Positions 33,753 to 44,111 of a DNA stretch of 64,000 bases are shown in pieces. Within the stretch, counting starts at the first letter, position 1. Each line of letters begins with the position of its first letter. Origin of the DNA: Actinacidiphila sp965342175. GTDB taxonomy: Bacteria; Actinomycetota; Actinomycetes; Streptomycetales; Streptomycetaceae. The position numbers and the translations under genes were made by a program. The stretch lies in NCBI RefSeq assembly GCF_965342175.1, contig NZ_CBDRBL010000004.1, positions 80,680 through 144,679 on the forward strand, given 5' to 3'. The notes below the pieces were generated by a model. It was given only the letters and a program-made list of their open reading frames with translations. It was not told the origin of the DNA and did not search any database.

Positions 33753-33781
33753 AGATTAGCGCACACGGGGCCGTGGCCCAA
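33753..33781 (-). promoter_or_regulatory. Probable promoter of tRNA-Ile
   Basis: On the minus strand TTGGGC (33781-33776), a 17-base spacer and TAATCT (33758-33753) form a good sigma-70-type promoter. The inferred start lies about 12 bases before the tRNA. Confidence 0.6.
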
Positions 33782-33787
33782 AATCGG

Positions 33788-34489
33788 TTACTCGTCCTCC
33801 GCCAGCGTCAGCTCGATACCGCCCACCATGCCGGCCGACATGTTGTAGATGAAGGCGCCGAGCGTGGCCAGCGCCGTGGCGAGCACGACGTCGATGACCG
33901 CGATGATCGCCGTGAAGGTCAGCACGCGCGACAGCGACAGGAAGGACACCAGGTCGAAGCCGCCGTCCGAGCCGGACGAGGTGGCCTCGCTGAGGGTGCC
34001 GCCGACCGTGGTGAAGACGCCGATGCCGTCCATCACCATCCACAGCACCGCGACCGCGATGACCGTGCAGATGCCCAGCGCGATGGAGAGCAGGAAGCTG
34101 ACCTTCATCACCGACCACGGGTCGGCCTTCGCCACCCGCAGCCGGGCCTTGCGCGTGCGCGGGACGGTACGGGCCGCCGGACGCGGCTGGCGGACGCCGG
34201 TGGTCGCGGGCACCTCTGCGGCCGGCGACGCGTACGCCTGCGGCGGCTGGTGCGGGCCCTGCGCCTGCGGCTGGGCGACCGCGCCGGGGGCGCCCCCGTA
34301 GGTCTGCTGGTGCACGGCGTGCTGGTGCTCCTGCTGCGATGGACGGGTGTCGGTCACGATTCCCCCCTGGTGCGGGCCGTTGTCCGTACGTGGGCCGGGG
34401 GCACCGCCGATCGCGTCCGGAAGGGCCGCCGGCATCGGCTGCCCCCCGTCCGCGCCCGTCCGACCCGCGGCGCCCTCGGCTCCACTCAC
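33788..34489 (-). CDS. DUF3566 membrane protein downstream of gyrA
   Basis: 233 residues. About 100 N-terminal residues are Gln/Pro/Ala-rich and disordered. The DUF3566 domain follows, with two membrane segments (about 130-153 and 190-218) and the motif KADPWSVMKVSFLLSIALGI. It ends GGIELTLAEDE. The family sits just after gyrA in actinobacteria (Rv0007 in Mycobacterium). The role is unknown; an envelope or division link is possible. It starts 5 bases after the gyrA stop and is surely cotranscribed. The start may lie further downstream, as the N-terminal region is poorly constrained. Confidence 0.9.
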   Translation of the reverse strand: MSGAEGAAGRTGADGGQPMPAALPDAIGGAPGPRTDNGPHQGGIVTDTRPSQQEHQHAVHQQTYGGAPGAVAQPQAQGPHQPPQAYASPAAEVPATTGVRQPRPAARTVPRTRKARLRVAKADPWSVMKVSFLLSIALGICTVIAVAVLWMVMDGIGVFTTVGGTLSEATSSGSDGGFDLVSFLSLSRVLTFTAIIAVIDVVLATALATLGAFIYNMSAGMVGGIELTLAEDE

Positions 34490-34494
34490 GGCTT

Positions 34495-37104
<2,610 letters not shown>

Positions 37105-37147
37105 TGCTGGTCAAAGTCCTTTCGGGCGGCGGCTGATGGGGGCCGAC

Positions 37148-39166
37148 TCAGATGTCGAGGAAGCGGACATCCTTGGCGTTGCGCTGGATGAAGGAGCGCC
37201 GGGCCTCGACGTCCTCACCCATCAGTACCGAGAACAGGTCGTCGGCGAGGGCCGCGTCGTCCAGGGTGACCTGGCCGAGCACGCGGTGGTCGACGTCCAT
37301 CGTGGTGACCCGCAGCTCCTCCGCGTTCATCTCGCCCAGGCCCTTGAAGCGCTGGATCGAGTCCTCGCGCACGCGCTTGCCGTTCTGGCGGCCCAGCTCG
37401 ATCAGGGCGTCGCGCTCGGAGTCGGAGTACGCGTACTCGAAGTCGTCCCGGCCCCACTTGATCTTGTAGAGCGGAGGACGGGAGAGGTACACGTGGCCCG
37501 CCTCGACCAGCGGCCGCATGAAGCGGAAGAGGAAGGTCAGCAGCAGGGTGTTGATGTGCTGGCCGTCCACGTCGGCGTCCGCCATCAGGATGATCTTGTG
37601 ATAGCGCAGCTTCGAGATGTCGAAGTCCTCGTGCACACCGGTGCCGAAGGCCGAGATCAGCGCCTGGATCTCGGTGTTCTGCAGGATCTTGTCGATCCGC
37701 GCCTTCTCCACGTTCAGGATCTTGCCGCGGATCGGGAGGATCGCCTGGTACTGCGGGTTGCGGCCGGATTTGGCGGAGCCGCCGGCGGAGTCGCCCTCGA
37801 CGATGAAGATCTCGCACTTGGCGGGGTCGTTGGACTGGCAGTCGCTCAGCTTGCCCGGCAGCGACGCCGTCTCCAGCAGACCCTTGCGGCGCGTCAGGTC
37901 GCGCGCCTTGCGGGCCGCGACGCGGGCGGTGGCCGCCTGGATCGACTTGCGGATGATGTCCGCGGCCTCGTTGGGGTTGCGGTCCAGCCAGTCCGTCAGA
38001 TGCTCGTGGACGACCTTCTGGACGAAGGTCTTCGCCTCGGTGTTGCCGAGCTTGGTCTTGGTCTGGCCCTCGAACTGCGGCTCGCCCAGCTTGACCGAGA
38101 TGATCGCGGTCAGACCCTCGCGGATGTCCTCGCCGGTGAGGTTGTCGTCCTTCTCGCGGAGCAGCTTCTTCTCGCGCGCGTACTTGTTGACCAGCGTGGT
38201 CAGCGCGGCGCGGAAGCCCTCCTCGTGGGTGCCGCCCTCATGGGTGTGGATGGTGTTGGCGAAGCTGTAGACACCCTCGCTGTACTGGGTGTTCCACTGC
38301 ATCGCGACCTCGACGGAGAGCAGCCGCTCCTTGTCCTCCGCGTCGATGTCGATCACCGACGGGTGGACCGGCTCGCCCTTGCGCGAGTTCAGGTACTTCA
38401 CGAAGTCGACGATGCCGCCCTCGTAGTGGTACGTGACCGAGCGCGGCTGGCCCTCGTTCTCCACGTCCGCGTGCTCGGGACGCTCGTCGGTCAGCGAGAT
38501 GGTCAGGCCCTTGTTGAGGAAGGCCATCTCCTGGAAGCGCCGCGAGAGCGTCTCGAAGGAGTACTCGAGGGTCTCGAAGATGTCCCCGTCGGCCCAGAAG
38601 GTCACCGAGGTGCCGGTCGCCGACACCTCCTCGTTCTTCTGCAGCGGGGCGGTCGGGACGCCCATCTTGTAGTCCTGGGTCCAGCGGAAGCCCTCCCGCT
38701 TGACCTCGACCGCGACCTTCGTCGACAGGGCGTTGACCACGGAGACGCCGACGCCGTGCAGACCGCCCGAGACGGCGTAGCCGCCGCCGCCGAACTTGCC
38801 GCCGGCGTGGAGGACGGTCAGCACGACCTCGACGGCGGGCTTGCCCTCCGACGGCACGATGTCCACCGGGATACCGCGGCCGTTGTCGACGACGCGCACG
38901 CCGCCGTCCGGGAGGATGGTGACGTTGATGGTGTCCGCGTGACCGGCCAGCGCCTCGTCGACGGAGTTGTCGACGACCTCGTACACCAGGTGGTGCAGGC
39001 CGCGCTCGCCCGTCGAGCCGATGTACATGCCCGGGCGCTTGCGAACCGCGTCCAGGCCCTCCAGGACGGTGATCGCGCTGGCGTCGTACGCCGGGCCGGA
39101 GGTGGGCGCGGCGGAGCCGTCAGCTGTGGACGTATTGATCTCGTTGGGGTTGCCGGAATCGGCCAC
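37148..39166 (-). CDS. gyrB: DNA gyrase subunit B
   Basis: 672 residues. The GHKL ATPase has EVVDNSVDEAL, VVDNGRGIPV and GGLHGVGVSVVNAL. The transducer is followed by a TOPRIM domain with IFIVEGDSAGGSAKSGRNP and the DADVDG metal motif. The C-terminal end has QRFKGLGEMN and terminates VRFLDI. GTG 39166 has AGAAAGGG seven bases upstream and gives the usual Streptomyces N-terminus (VADSGNPNE). An upstream in-frame start at 39226 was rejected. The 293 bases between DciA and gyrB hold the promoter; no gene is seen there. Confidence 0.98.
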   Translation of the reverse strand: MADSGNPNEINTSTADGSAAPTSGPAYDASAITVLEGLDAVRKRPGMYIGSTGERGLHHLVYEVVDNSVDEALAGHADTINVTILPDGGVRVVDNGRGIPVDIVPSEGKPAVEVVLTVLHAGGKFGGGGYAVSGGLHGVGVSVVNALSTKVAVEVKREGFRWTQDYKMGVPTAPLQKNEEVSATGTSVTFWADGDIFETLEYSFETLSRRFQEMAFLNKGLTISLTDERPEHADVENEGQPRSVTYHYEGGIVDFVKYLNSRKGEPVHPSVIDIDAEDKERLLSVEVAMQWNTQYSEGVYSFANTIHTHEGGTHEEGFRAALTTLVNKYAREKKLLREKDDNLTGEDIREGLTAIISVKLGEPQFEGQTKTKLGNTEAKTFVQKVVHEHLTDWLDRNPNEAADIIRKSIQAATARVAARKARDLTRRKGLLETASLPGKLSDCQSNDPAKCEIFIVEGDSAGGSAKSGRNPQYQAILPIRGKILNVEKARIDKILQNTEIQALISAFGTGVHEDFDISKLRYHKIILMADADVDGQHINTLLLTFLFRFMRPLVEAGHVYLSRPPLYKIKWGRDDFEYAYSDSERDALIELGRQNGKRVREDSIQRFKGLGEMNAEELRVTTMDVDHRVLGQVTLDDAALADDLFSVLMGEDVEARRSFIQRNAKDVRFLDI

Positions 39167-39459
39167 GAAGCGCCCTTTCTGGCACAGCATGAGCCGGGTC
39201 CCGCACGGCGGAACCGGCTGCATCACTCGACATCTTCGACTGGTCCCGCTGGGGTCCCCCGGTGCCGGAGGCCAGGGGCGGGCGGTACTGCCATCAGTCT
39301 ACCGGTAGCGCCGACATAGATGGGGCTTTGGCGGTACCTGAGTTCCCGTGTGCACGACGGAAGCACCTCCTGCCGACTCCCCACACGCGGACCGGGTCTC
39401 AAAACGGCTCACGCGGGCGCACAGGGCTTCGACCCGATTACGCACCGCACGATTCCGGC

Positions 39460-40014
39460 CTAACCGTACGTATCGCCCGGCCCACGGCTGCCGGGAGCGC
39501 GCAGCCGCCCATAGGAACGCGTCGGTCCGCCCGGCCCCAGAACCTTGATCAACTTCACGGTGCCATGCCCGAGGTCGGCGTTCAGCCTGGCCACCAGCGT
39601 CGGGGCGAGCAGCCGCAGCTGCGTCGCCCAGGCCGTGGAGTCGCACTGGACGGTGAGGACCCGGGCCTCCTCGTCGTACCGCTGCGGTTGGCAGTGCAGG
39701 GCCACGTCGTCCCCCACCAGTTCCGGCCAGCGGCCCATCACACCGCCCACCGCGGCCGGGGCCTCCCAGCCGCGCTCGGTGATCAGCCGGTTGATCGCGG
39801 CGCCCAGCGGCAGCGGGTCCCGTCCGTCCGCCCGAGCACCGCTGCGCAGTCCTCCGCGGCGGGCCTGCTTCTTCTGCTGCGCGGCGGCGCCCCGAGCGCG
39901 GGCCTGCTCCTTGGCCGCGCGCAGCGCGACCCTTGCCAGATCGACACCTGACACCGGCTTGTCCTGGGCGCCCGTCTCCTGCCCCCGCTGCTGCGGCGGC
40001 CGCTGATCCGTCAT
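39460..40014 (-). CDS. DciA-like (DUF721) replication protein
   Basis: 184 residues. The Arg/Gln-rich N-terminal region (about 1-75) is disordered. The C-terminal DUF721 domain (about 85-165) has the motif WATQLRLLAPTLVARLNADL and VGDDVALHCQPQ. DciA proteins bind and help load the replicative DnaB helicase in bacteria that lack DnaC. Actinobacteria have this gene next to recF. Its ATG overlaps the recF stop by 4 bases. Confidence 0.88.
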   Translation of the reverse strand: MTDQRPPQQRGQETGAQDKPVSGVDLARVALRAAKEQARARGAAAQQKKQARRGGLRSGARADGRDPLPLGAAINRLITERGWEAPAAVGGVMGRWPELVGDDVALHCQPQRYDEEARVLTVQCDSTAWATQLRLLAPTLVARLNADLGHGTVKLIKVLGPGGPTRSYGRLRAPGSRGPGDTYG

Positions 40015-41141
40015 GCCCGCTCCACGCGGCCGTCCTCGACCTCGTACCGGGCGCCGACCAGCACGTCCGGCACGTCGTCGTCCACCGCCGCCGTCACCAG
40101 CACCTGCTCACCGGGGGCGACAAGCTCCGCGAGCCGGGCGCGGCGCCGGGCGTCGAGCTCGGCGAAGACGTCGTCCAGCACCAGCACCGGCTCGCCGCCG
40201 TCGGCGCGCAGCAGTTCGTACGAGGCCAGCCGCAGCGCCAGCGCGTAGGACCAGGACTCGCCGTGGCTCGCGTACCCCTTGGCGGGCAGCTGCCCCAGCT
40301 TGAGGGAGAGGTCGTCCCGGTGCGGGCCGACCAGGGTCACCCCGCGCTCGATCTCCTGTCGACGGGCCTCCCCCAGGGCCTCCAGCAGCAGTCCGTAGAG
40401 CTGCTCTCGGCCCGACGCCCCGGCGATCCGTTCGCCGATCGAACTGCGGTACTCCAGCACGACCGGGCCGCCGCCCGGGGCCAGCTGCTCGTACGCCTTG
40501 TCCGCCAGCGGCTGCAGCGCGTGGGTGAGGTCCAGGCGCTGGGCCAGCAGCTCCGCACCGGCCCTGGCCAGGTGCTGGTCCCAGATGTCGAGCGTGGACA
40601 GATCGGCGCCGCGGCCGCCGTGGCGGCGGGCCATCGCGGCGGACTTCAGCAGGGTGTTGCGCTGCTTGAGGACCCGCTCGTAGTCGCTGCGCACGCCCGC
40701 CAGCCGGGGCGTCCGCGCGGTGAGCAGCTCGTCGAGGAAGCGCCGGCGCTCCCCGGGGTCGCCCTTGACCAGGGCCAGGTCCTCGGGGGCGAAGAGCACC
40801 GTCCTGACGATCCCCAGCAGGTCGCGCGGGCGGACCTGCGAGGAGCGGTTGAGCCGGGCCCGGTTGGCGCGGCCGGGGTTGATCTCCAGCTCGACCAGCT
40901 GCTGCCGCTCGCCCTGCACCACGGAGGCCCGGACGATCGCCCGGTCAGCGCCCATCCGCACCAGGGGGGCGTCGCTCGCGACGCGGTGGCTGCCCAGGGT
41001 CGCCAGGTAGCCGACCGCCTCGACCAGATTGGTCTTGCCCTGGCCGTTGGGGCCGACGAAGGCGGTGACGCCCGGGTCGAGCGGGACCTCGACCCGGGCG
41101 TAGCAGCGGAAGTCGGCGAGCGACAGATGCGCGACGTGCAT
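40011..41141 (-). CDS. recF: DNA replication/repair protein RecF
   Basis: 376 residues. It opens MHVAHLSLADFRCYARVEV, has Walker A FVGPNGQGKTNLVEA (about 28-42), and Walker B VLVLDDVFAELDARRR near residue 315. RecF is an SMC-like ATPase that helps load RecA at single-strand gaps via RecOR. It is complete and in the usual place between DciA and gnd/dnaN. The start has a clear family N-terminus. Confidence 0.96.
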   Translation of the reverse strand: MHVAHLSLADFRCYARVEVPLDPGVTAFVGPNGQGKTNLVEAVGYLATLGSHRVASDAPLVRMGADRAIVRASVVQGERQQLVELEINPGRANRARLNRSSQVRPRDLLGIVRTVLFAPEDLALVKGDPGERRRFLDELLTARTPRLAGVRSDYERVLKQRNTLLKSAAMARRHGGRGADLSTLDIWDQHLARAGAELLAQRLDLTHALQPLADKAYEQLAPGGGPVVLEYRSSIGERIAGASGREQLYGLLLEALGEARRQEIERGVTLVGPHRDDLSLKLGQLPAKGYASHGESWSYALALRLASYELLRADGGEPVLVLDDVFAELDARRRARLAELVAPGEQVLVTAAVDDDVPDVLVGARYEVEDGRVERA

Positions 41142-41171
41142 GGCTGCGCGCCGCCTCCTTCCCTGGTGTGA

Positions 41172-42047
41172 CTAGTGCTTCTCTACGGCGTGGCCGCCGA
41201 ACTGGTTGCGCAGCGCGGCGATCATCTTCATCTGCGGGGAGTCGTCCTGGCGGGACGCGAAGCGGGCGAAGAGGGAGGCGGTGATCGCGGGGAGCGGCAC
41301 GGCGTTGTCGATGGCGGCCTCGACCGTCCAGCGGCCCTCGCCGGAGTCCTCCGCGTAGCCCCGGAGCTTGTCGAGGTGCTCGTCCTCGTCGAGGGCGTTG
41401 ACGGCCAGGTCCAGCAGCCAGGAGCGGATGACCGTGCCCTCCTGCCAGGAGCGGAACACCTCGCGCACGTCGGTGACCGAGTCGACCTTCTCCAGCAGCT
41501 CCCAGCCCTCGGCGTAGGCCTGCATCATGGCGTACTCGATGCCGTTGTGGACCATCTTCGCGAAGTGGCCGGCGCCGACCTTGCCCGCGTGGACGGATCC
41601 GAAGTTCCCCACCGGCTTGAGGGCGTTGAAGATCGGCTGCACCTTCTCGACGTGCTCCGGCTCGCCGCCGTACATCAGCGCGTAGCCGTTCTCCAGGCCC
41701 CAGACGCCGCCGGAGACACCGCAGTCGACGAAGCCGATGCCCTTGTCGGCCAGCTCCCGGGCGTGCTTCTCGTCGTCCGTCCAACGGGAGTTGCCGCCGT
41801 CGACGACGACGTCGCCGGGAGAGAGCAGTTCACCGAGCTCGTCGATCGTCGACTGCGTCGCGGCCCCGGCCGGCACCATCACCCACACCACACGCGGGGC
41901 CTCGAGCTTGTCCACAAGTTCCTGCAGGCTGTGGACATCGGCGAGATCCGGGTTGCGGTCGTAGCCGATGACAGTGTGACCGGCCTGGCGGATGCGCGTG
42001 CGCATGTTCCCGCCCATCTTGCCGAGACCGATGAGACCGAGCTCCAT
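41172..42047 (-). CDS. gnd: 6-phosphogluconate dehydrogenase, decarboxylating (short type)
   Basis: 291 residues, the short YqeC-type enzyme. The NAD(P)-binding motif GLIGLGKMGGNM is at the start, VDGGNSRWTDDEKH contacts substrate, VSGGVWGLENGYALM is the family signature, and the catalytic Lys lies in KVGAGHFAKMVHNGIEYAMM. It converts 6-phosphogluconate to ribulose 5-phosphate, CO2 and NAD(P)H. The gene is normally found between recF and dnaN in Streptomyces. It carries one perfect DnaA box at 41908-41916 and another box at 41930-41938. Confidence 0.95.
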   Translation of the reverse strand: MELGLIGLGKMGGNMRTRIRQAGHTVIGYDRNPDLADVHSLQELVDKLEAPRVVWVMVPAGAATQSTIDELGELLSPGDVVVDGGNSRWTDDEKHARELADKGIGFVDCGVSGGVWGLENGYALMYGGEPEHVEKVQPIFNALKPVGNFGSVHAGKVGAGHFAKMVHNGIEYAMMQAYAEGWELLEKVDSVTDVREVFRSWQEGTVIRSWLLDLAVNALDEDEHLDKLRGYAEDSGEGRWTVEAAIDNAVPLPAITASLFARFASRQDDSPQMKMIAALRNQFGGHAVEKH

Positions 42048-42132
42048 CGTTGATCCTTCGTTCGAAGCCTGCCTGACCTACGTCGAGCCTACGTCGGCCC
42101 CCGCAGGGCGACGCGAGCGGACAGGCCTCGCG

Positions 42133-43263
42133 TCAGCCGGACAGCCGGACGGGCATGATCAGGTACTTGTAGGCGTCGTCGGCCTCGACGTCGACCGCGG
42201 GGCGGCCGCTGAGCAGCGCGGGCTTCGTCGACGTGGTGAACGACAACTGGGCCACCGGGGAGTCGATCGCGCTCAGACCGTCCAGCAGGAAGGTGGGGTT
42301 GAAGGCGATCGAGATGTCGTCGCCGTCCAGCTTGGCGTCCACACGCTCCACAGCCTGTGCGTCGTCGCTGGACCCCGCCTCCAGGGTCAGTACACCCTGC
42401 TCGAAGCTCAGCCGGACCGGGGTGTTGCGCTCCGCCACCAGGGCGACGCGCTTGACGGCCTCGACGAACGGGGCGGTCTCGATCACCGCGACGGAGTTGA
42501 ACTCGGTCGGGAAGAGCGTCCGGTACTTCGGCAGGTCGCCCTCGAGCAGGCGGGTGGTGGTGCGGCGGCCCGCACCCTCGAAACCGATCAGGCCCTCGCC
42601 CGCGCCGGAGCCGGCCAGGGCGATGGCGACCGAGTCGCCGTTGGTCAGCGACTTGGCGGTGTCCAGCAGGGTCTTGGCGGGCACCAGGGCGACCGCGGAG
42701 ATGTCCGGGGTCTCCGGCTTCCACAGGAACTCGCGGACCGCGAAGCGGTAGCGGTCGGTGGCGGCCAGGGTGACGGTGTCGCCCTCGATCTCGATCCGCA
42801 CACCGGTCAGCACCGGCAGGGTGTCGTCGCGGCCGGCGGCGATGGCCACCTGGGCGGCGGCGGCCGCGAAGACCTCGCCGGGGACGGTGCCGGAGGCCGT
42901 GGGCATCGCAGGCAGTGCCGGGTACTCCTCCACAGGCAGGGTGTGGAGTGTGAAGCGCGAGCTGCCGCAGACGACGCTCACCCGCACGCCGTCGGTGGAG
43001 ATCTCCACAGGCCTGTTGGGAAGGGCGCGCGAGATGTCGGCGAGCAGCCGGCCGGAGACGAGGACGGTGCCCTCCTCCTCCACGTCGGCCTCGACGGAGA
43101 CCCGGGCGGAGACCTCGTAGTCGAAGCCGGACAGGCTCAGCTGGCCCTCCTCGGCCTTCAGCAGCAGGCCCGCCAGGACCGGCACCGGGGGACGGGCCGG
43201 GAGACTGCGGGCCGCCCAGGCCACTGCCTCCGCGAGTACATCGCGCTCCACCCGGATCTTCAC
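42133..43263 (-). CDS. dnaN: DNA polymerase III beta sliding clamp
   Basis: 376 residues, with three DnaN folds typical of the clamp. KIRVERDVLAEAVAWAARSL opens it and YLIMPVRL ends it, the usual C-terminal groove segment. It forms a ring around DNA and tethers Pol III, MutS and others. GTG 43263 follows AGGAGGCGG; an upstream in-frame extension into oriC was rejected. It faces away from oriC on the same strand as dnaA. Confidence 0.97.
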   Translation of the reverse strand: MKIRVERDVLAEAVAWAARSLPARPPVPVLAGLLLKAEEGQLSLSGFDYEVSARVSVEADVEEEGTVLVSGRLLADISRALPNRPVEISTDGVRVSVVCGSSRFTLHTLPVEEYPALPAMPTASGTVPGEVFAAAAAQVAIAAGRDDTLPVLTGVRIEIEGDTVTLAATDRYRFAVREFLWKPETPDISAVALVPAKTLLDTAKSLTNGDSVAIALAGSGAGEGLIGFEGAGRRTTTRLLEGDLPKYRTLFPTEFNSVAVIETAPFVEAVKRVALVAERNTPVRLSFEQGVLTLEAGSSDDAQAVERVDAKLDGDDISIAFNPTFLLDGLSAIDSPVAQLSFTTSTKPALLSGRPAVDVEADDAYKYLIMPVRLSG

Positions 43264-44111
43264 CGGAACCGCCTCCTGCTGTTGCTGGCTGTCTGTGGCC
43301 GACTCTCTTGGCCCTGCTGGCCCTCTTGCCGGGAACAGTCTGACAGCCGCCACCGACATGCGGTGCGGGTCGGGGTCAAGTCGGCGGCCGGTGGAGCGGA
43401 CGGCTCGCGGCTCGGTTGTGCACAGGTGCCACTTCGATCCGGATTCCCCGGTAACTATCCCTGGTCGTAGTAATAGGGGGTGTGGATACCGTGGATAAGT
43501 GGTTCCTGCGCAGGTCAGGCCCTGTTTTTTATCCACCGCGCCTGTGGGTGGAGCCCGTGGACAACCGGGGCCGGCTGTGGACAGCCGAAAGTTGTGCACA
43601 CTCCGTGCACAGGAGATGCCCGTTTGTCCCCAGCGATGTCCCCAGGAATACCCAGGTTCTCCCCAGCCCAATCCACCACGCCGGTGTGATGCGGTTCACT
43701 CCGACCGGTGAGCGCCCGTGTTTCGTTGTCGAACAGTGGACAGGACTGTGGAGAAGTGGCCCCGTGCTGGGGACAACTCGCCCCAGCCTGTGGGCGAGCG
43801 GTGGACAACCGGTGCGGCGGTCCTGTGGGCGGATGGGACATCCACAGTCTGTGGATTCGGGTTGCCCACAAATCCACAGGCCTCCGAACAGCCCTGATGA
43901 GTATCCCGCAGCCGGACCTGTGGACACGTTCGGGACAACCCGGGCATCCCCAGGCTGTGGACGGGGGACAACCGCCCCGTCCTGTGGAGAGACGTTCCTG
44001 TCCCCAGTCAGCGGCCGGTGCGATCGAACAACGAAAAGCGCCCCGGGAGTTGGCCCGGGGCGCTGCGGAGGGACGAAAAGGGGTGCCGGAAGGCTGCCGG
44101 ACGGCCCTGTG
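43264..44111. other. oriC: Chromosomal replication origin oriC with DnaA boxes
   Basis: 848 non-coding bases between dnaN and dnaA. Boxes on the minus strand include TGTGGATAC 43481, CGTGGATAA 43490, CGTGGACAA 43556, TGTGGACAG 43576, AGTGGACAG 43735, TGTGGAGAA 43747, TGGGGACAA 43768, TGTGGGCGA 43789, GGTGGACAA 43800, TGTGGGCGG 43824, TGTGGATTC 43850, TGTGGACAC 43919, TCGGGACAA 43930, TGTGGACGG 43956, GGGGGACAA 43963 and TGTGGAGAG 43983. On the plus strand are TTATCCACC 43529, ACATCCACA 43838, TTGCCCACA 43862 and AAATCCACA 43870. About twenty boxes, most on one strand and in two groups, match the Streptomyces oriC type. A T-run at 43524-43530 is the only AT-rich tract seen. Confidence 0.95.
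44037..44064 (-). terminator. Intrinsic terminator of dnaA
   Basis: An 11-bp stem (44037-44047 with 44054-44064) is followed on the minus strand by TTTTCG, 48 bases beyond the dnaA stop. Confidence 0.85.

Noticed and set aside
42110..42134. 8-bp inverted repeat between gnd and dnaN
   Set aside because: The stem overlaps the dnaN stop codon and is weak. Not listed as a terminator.
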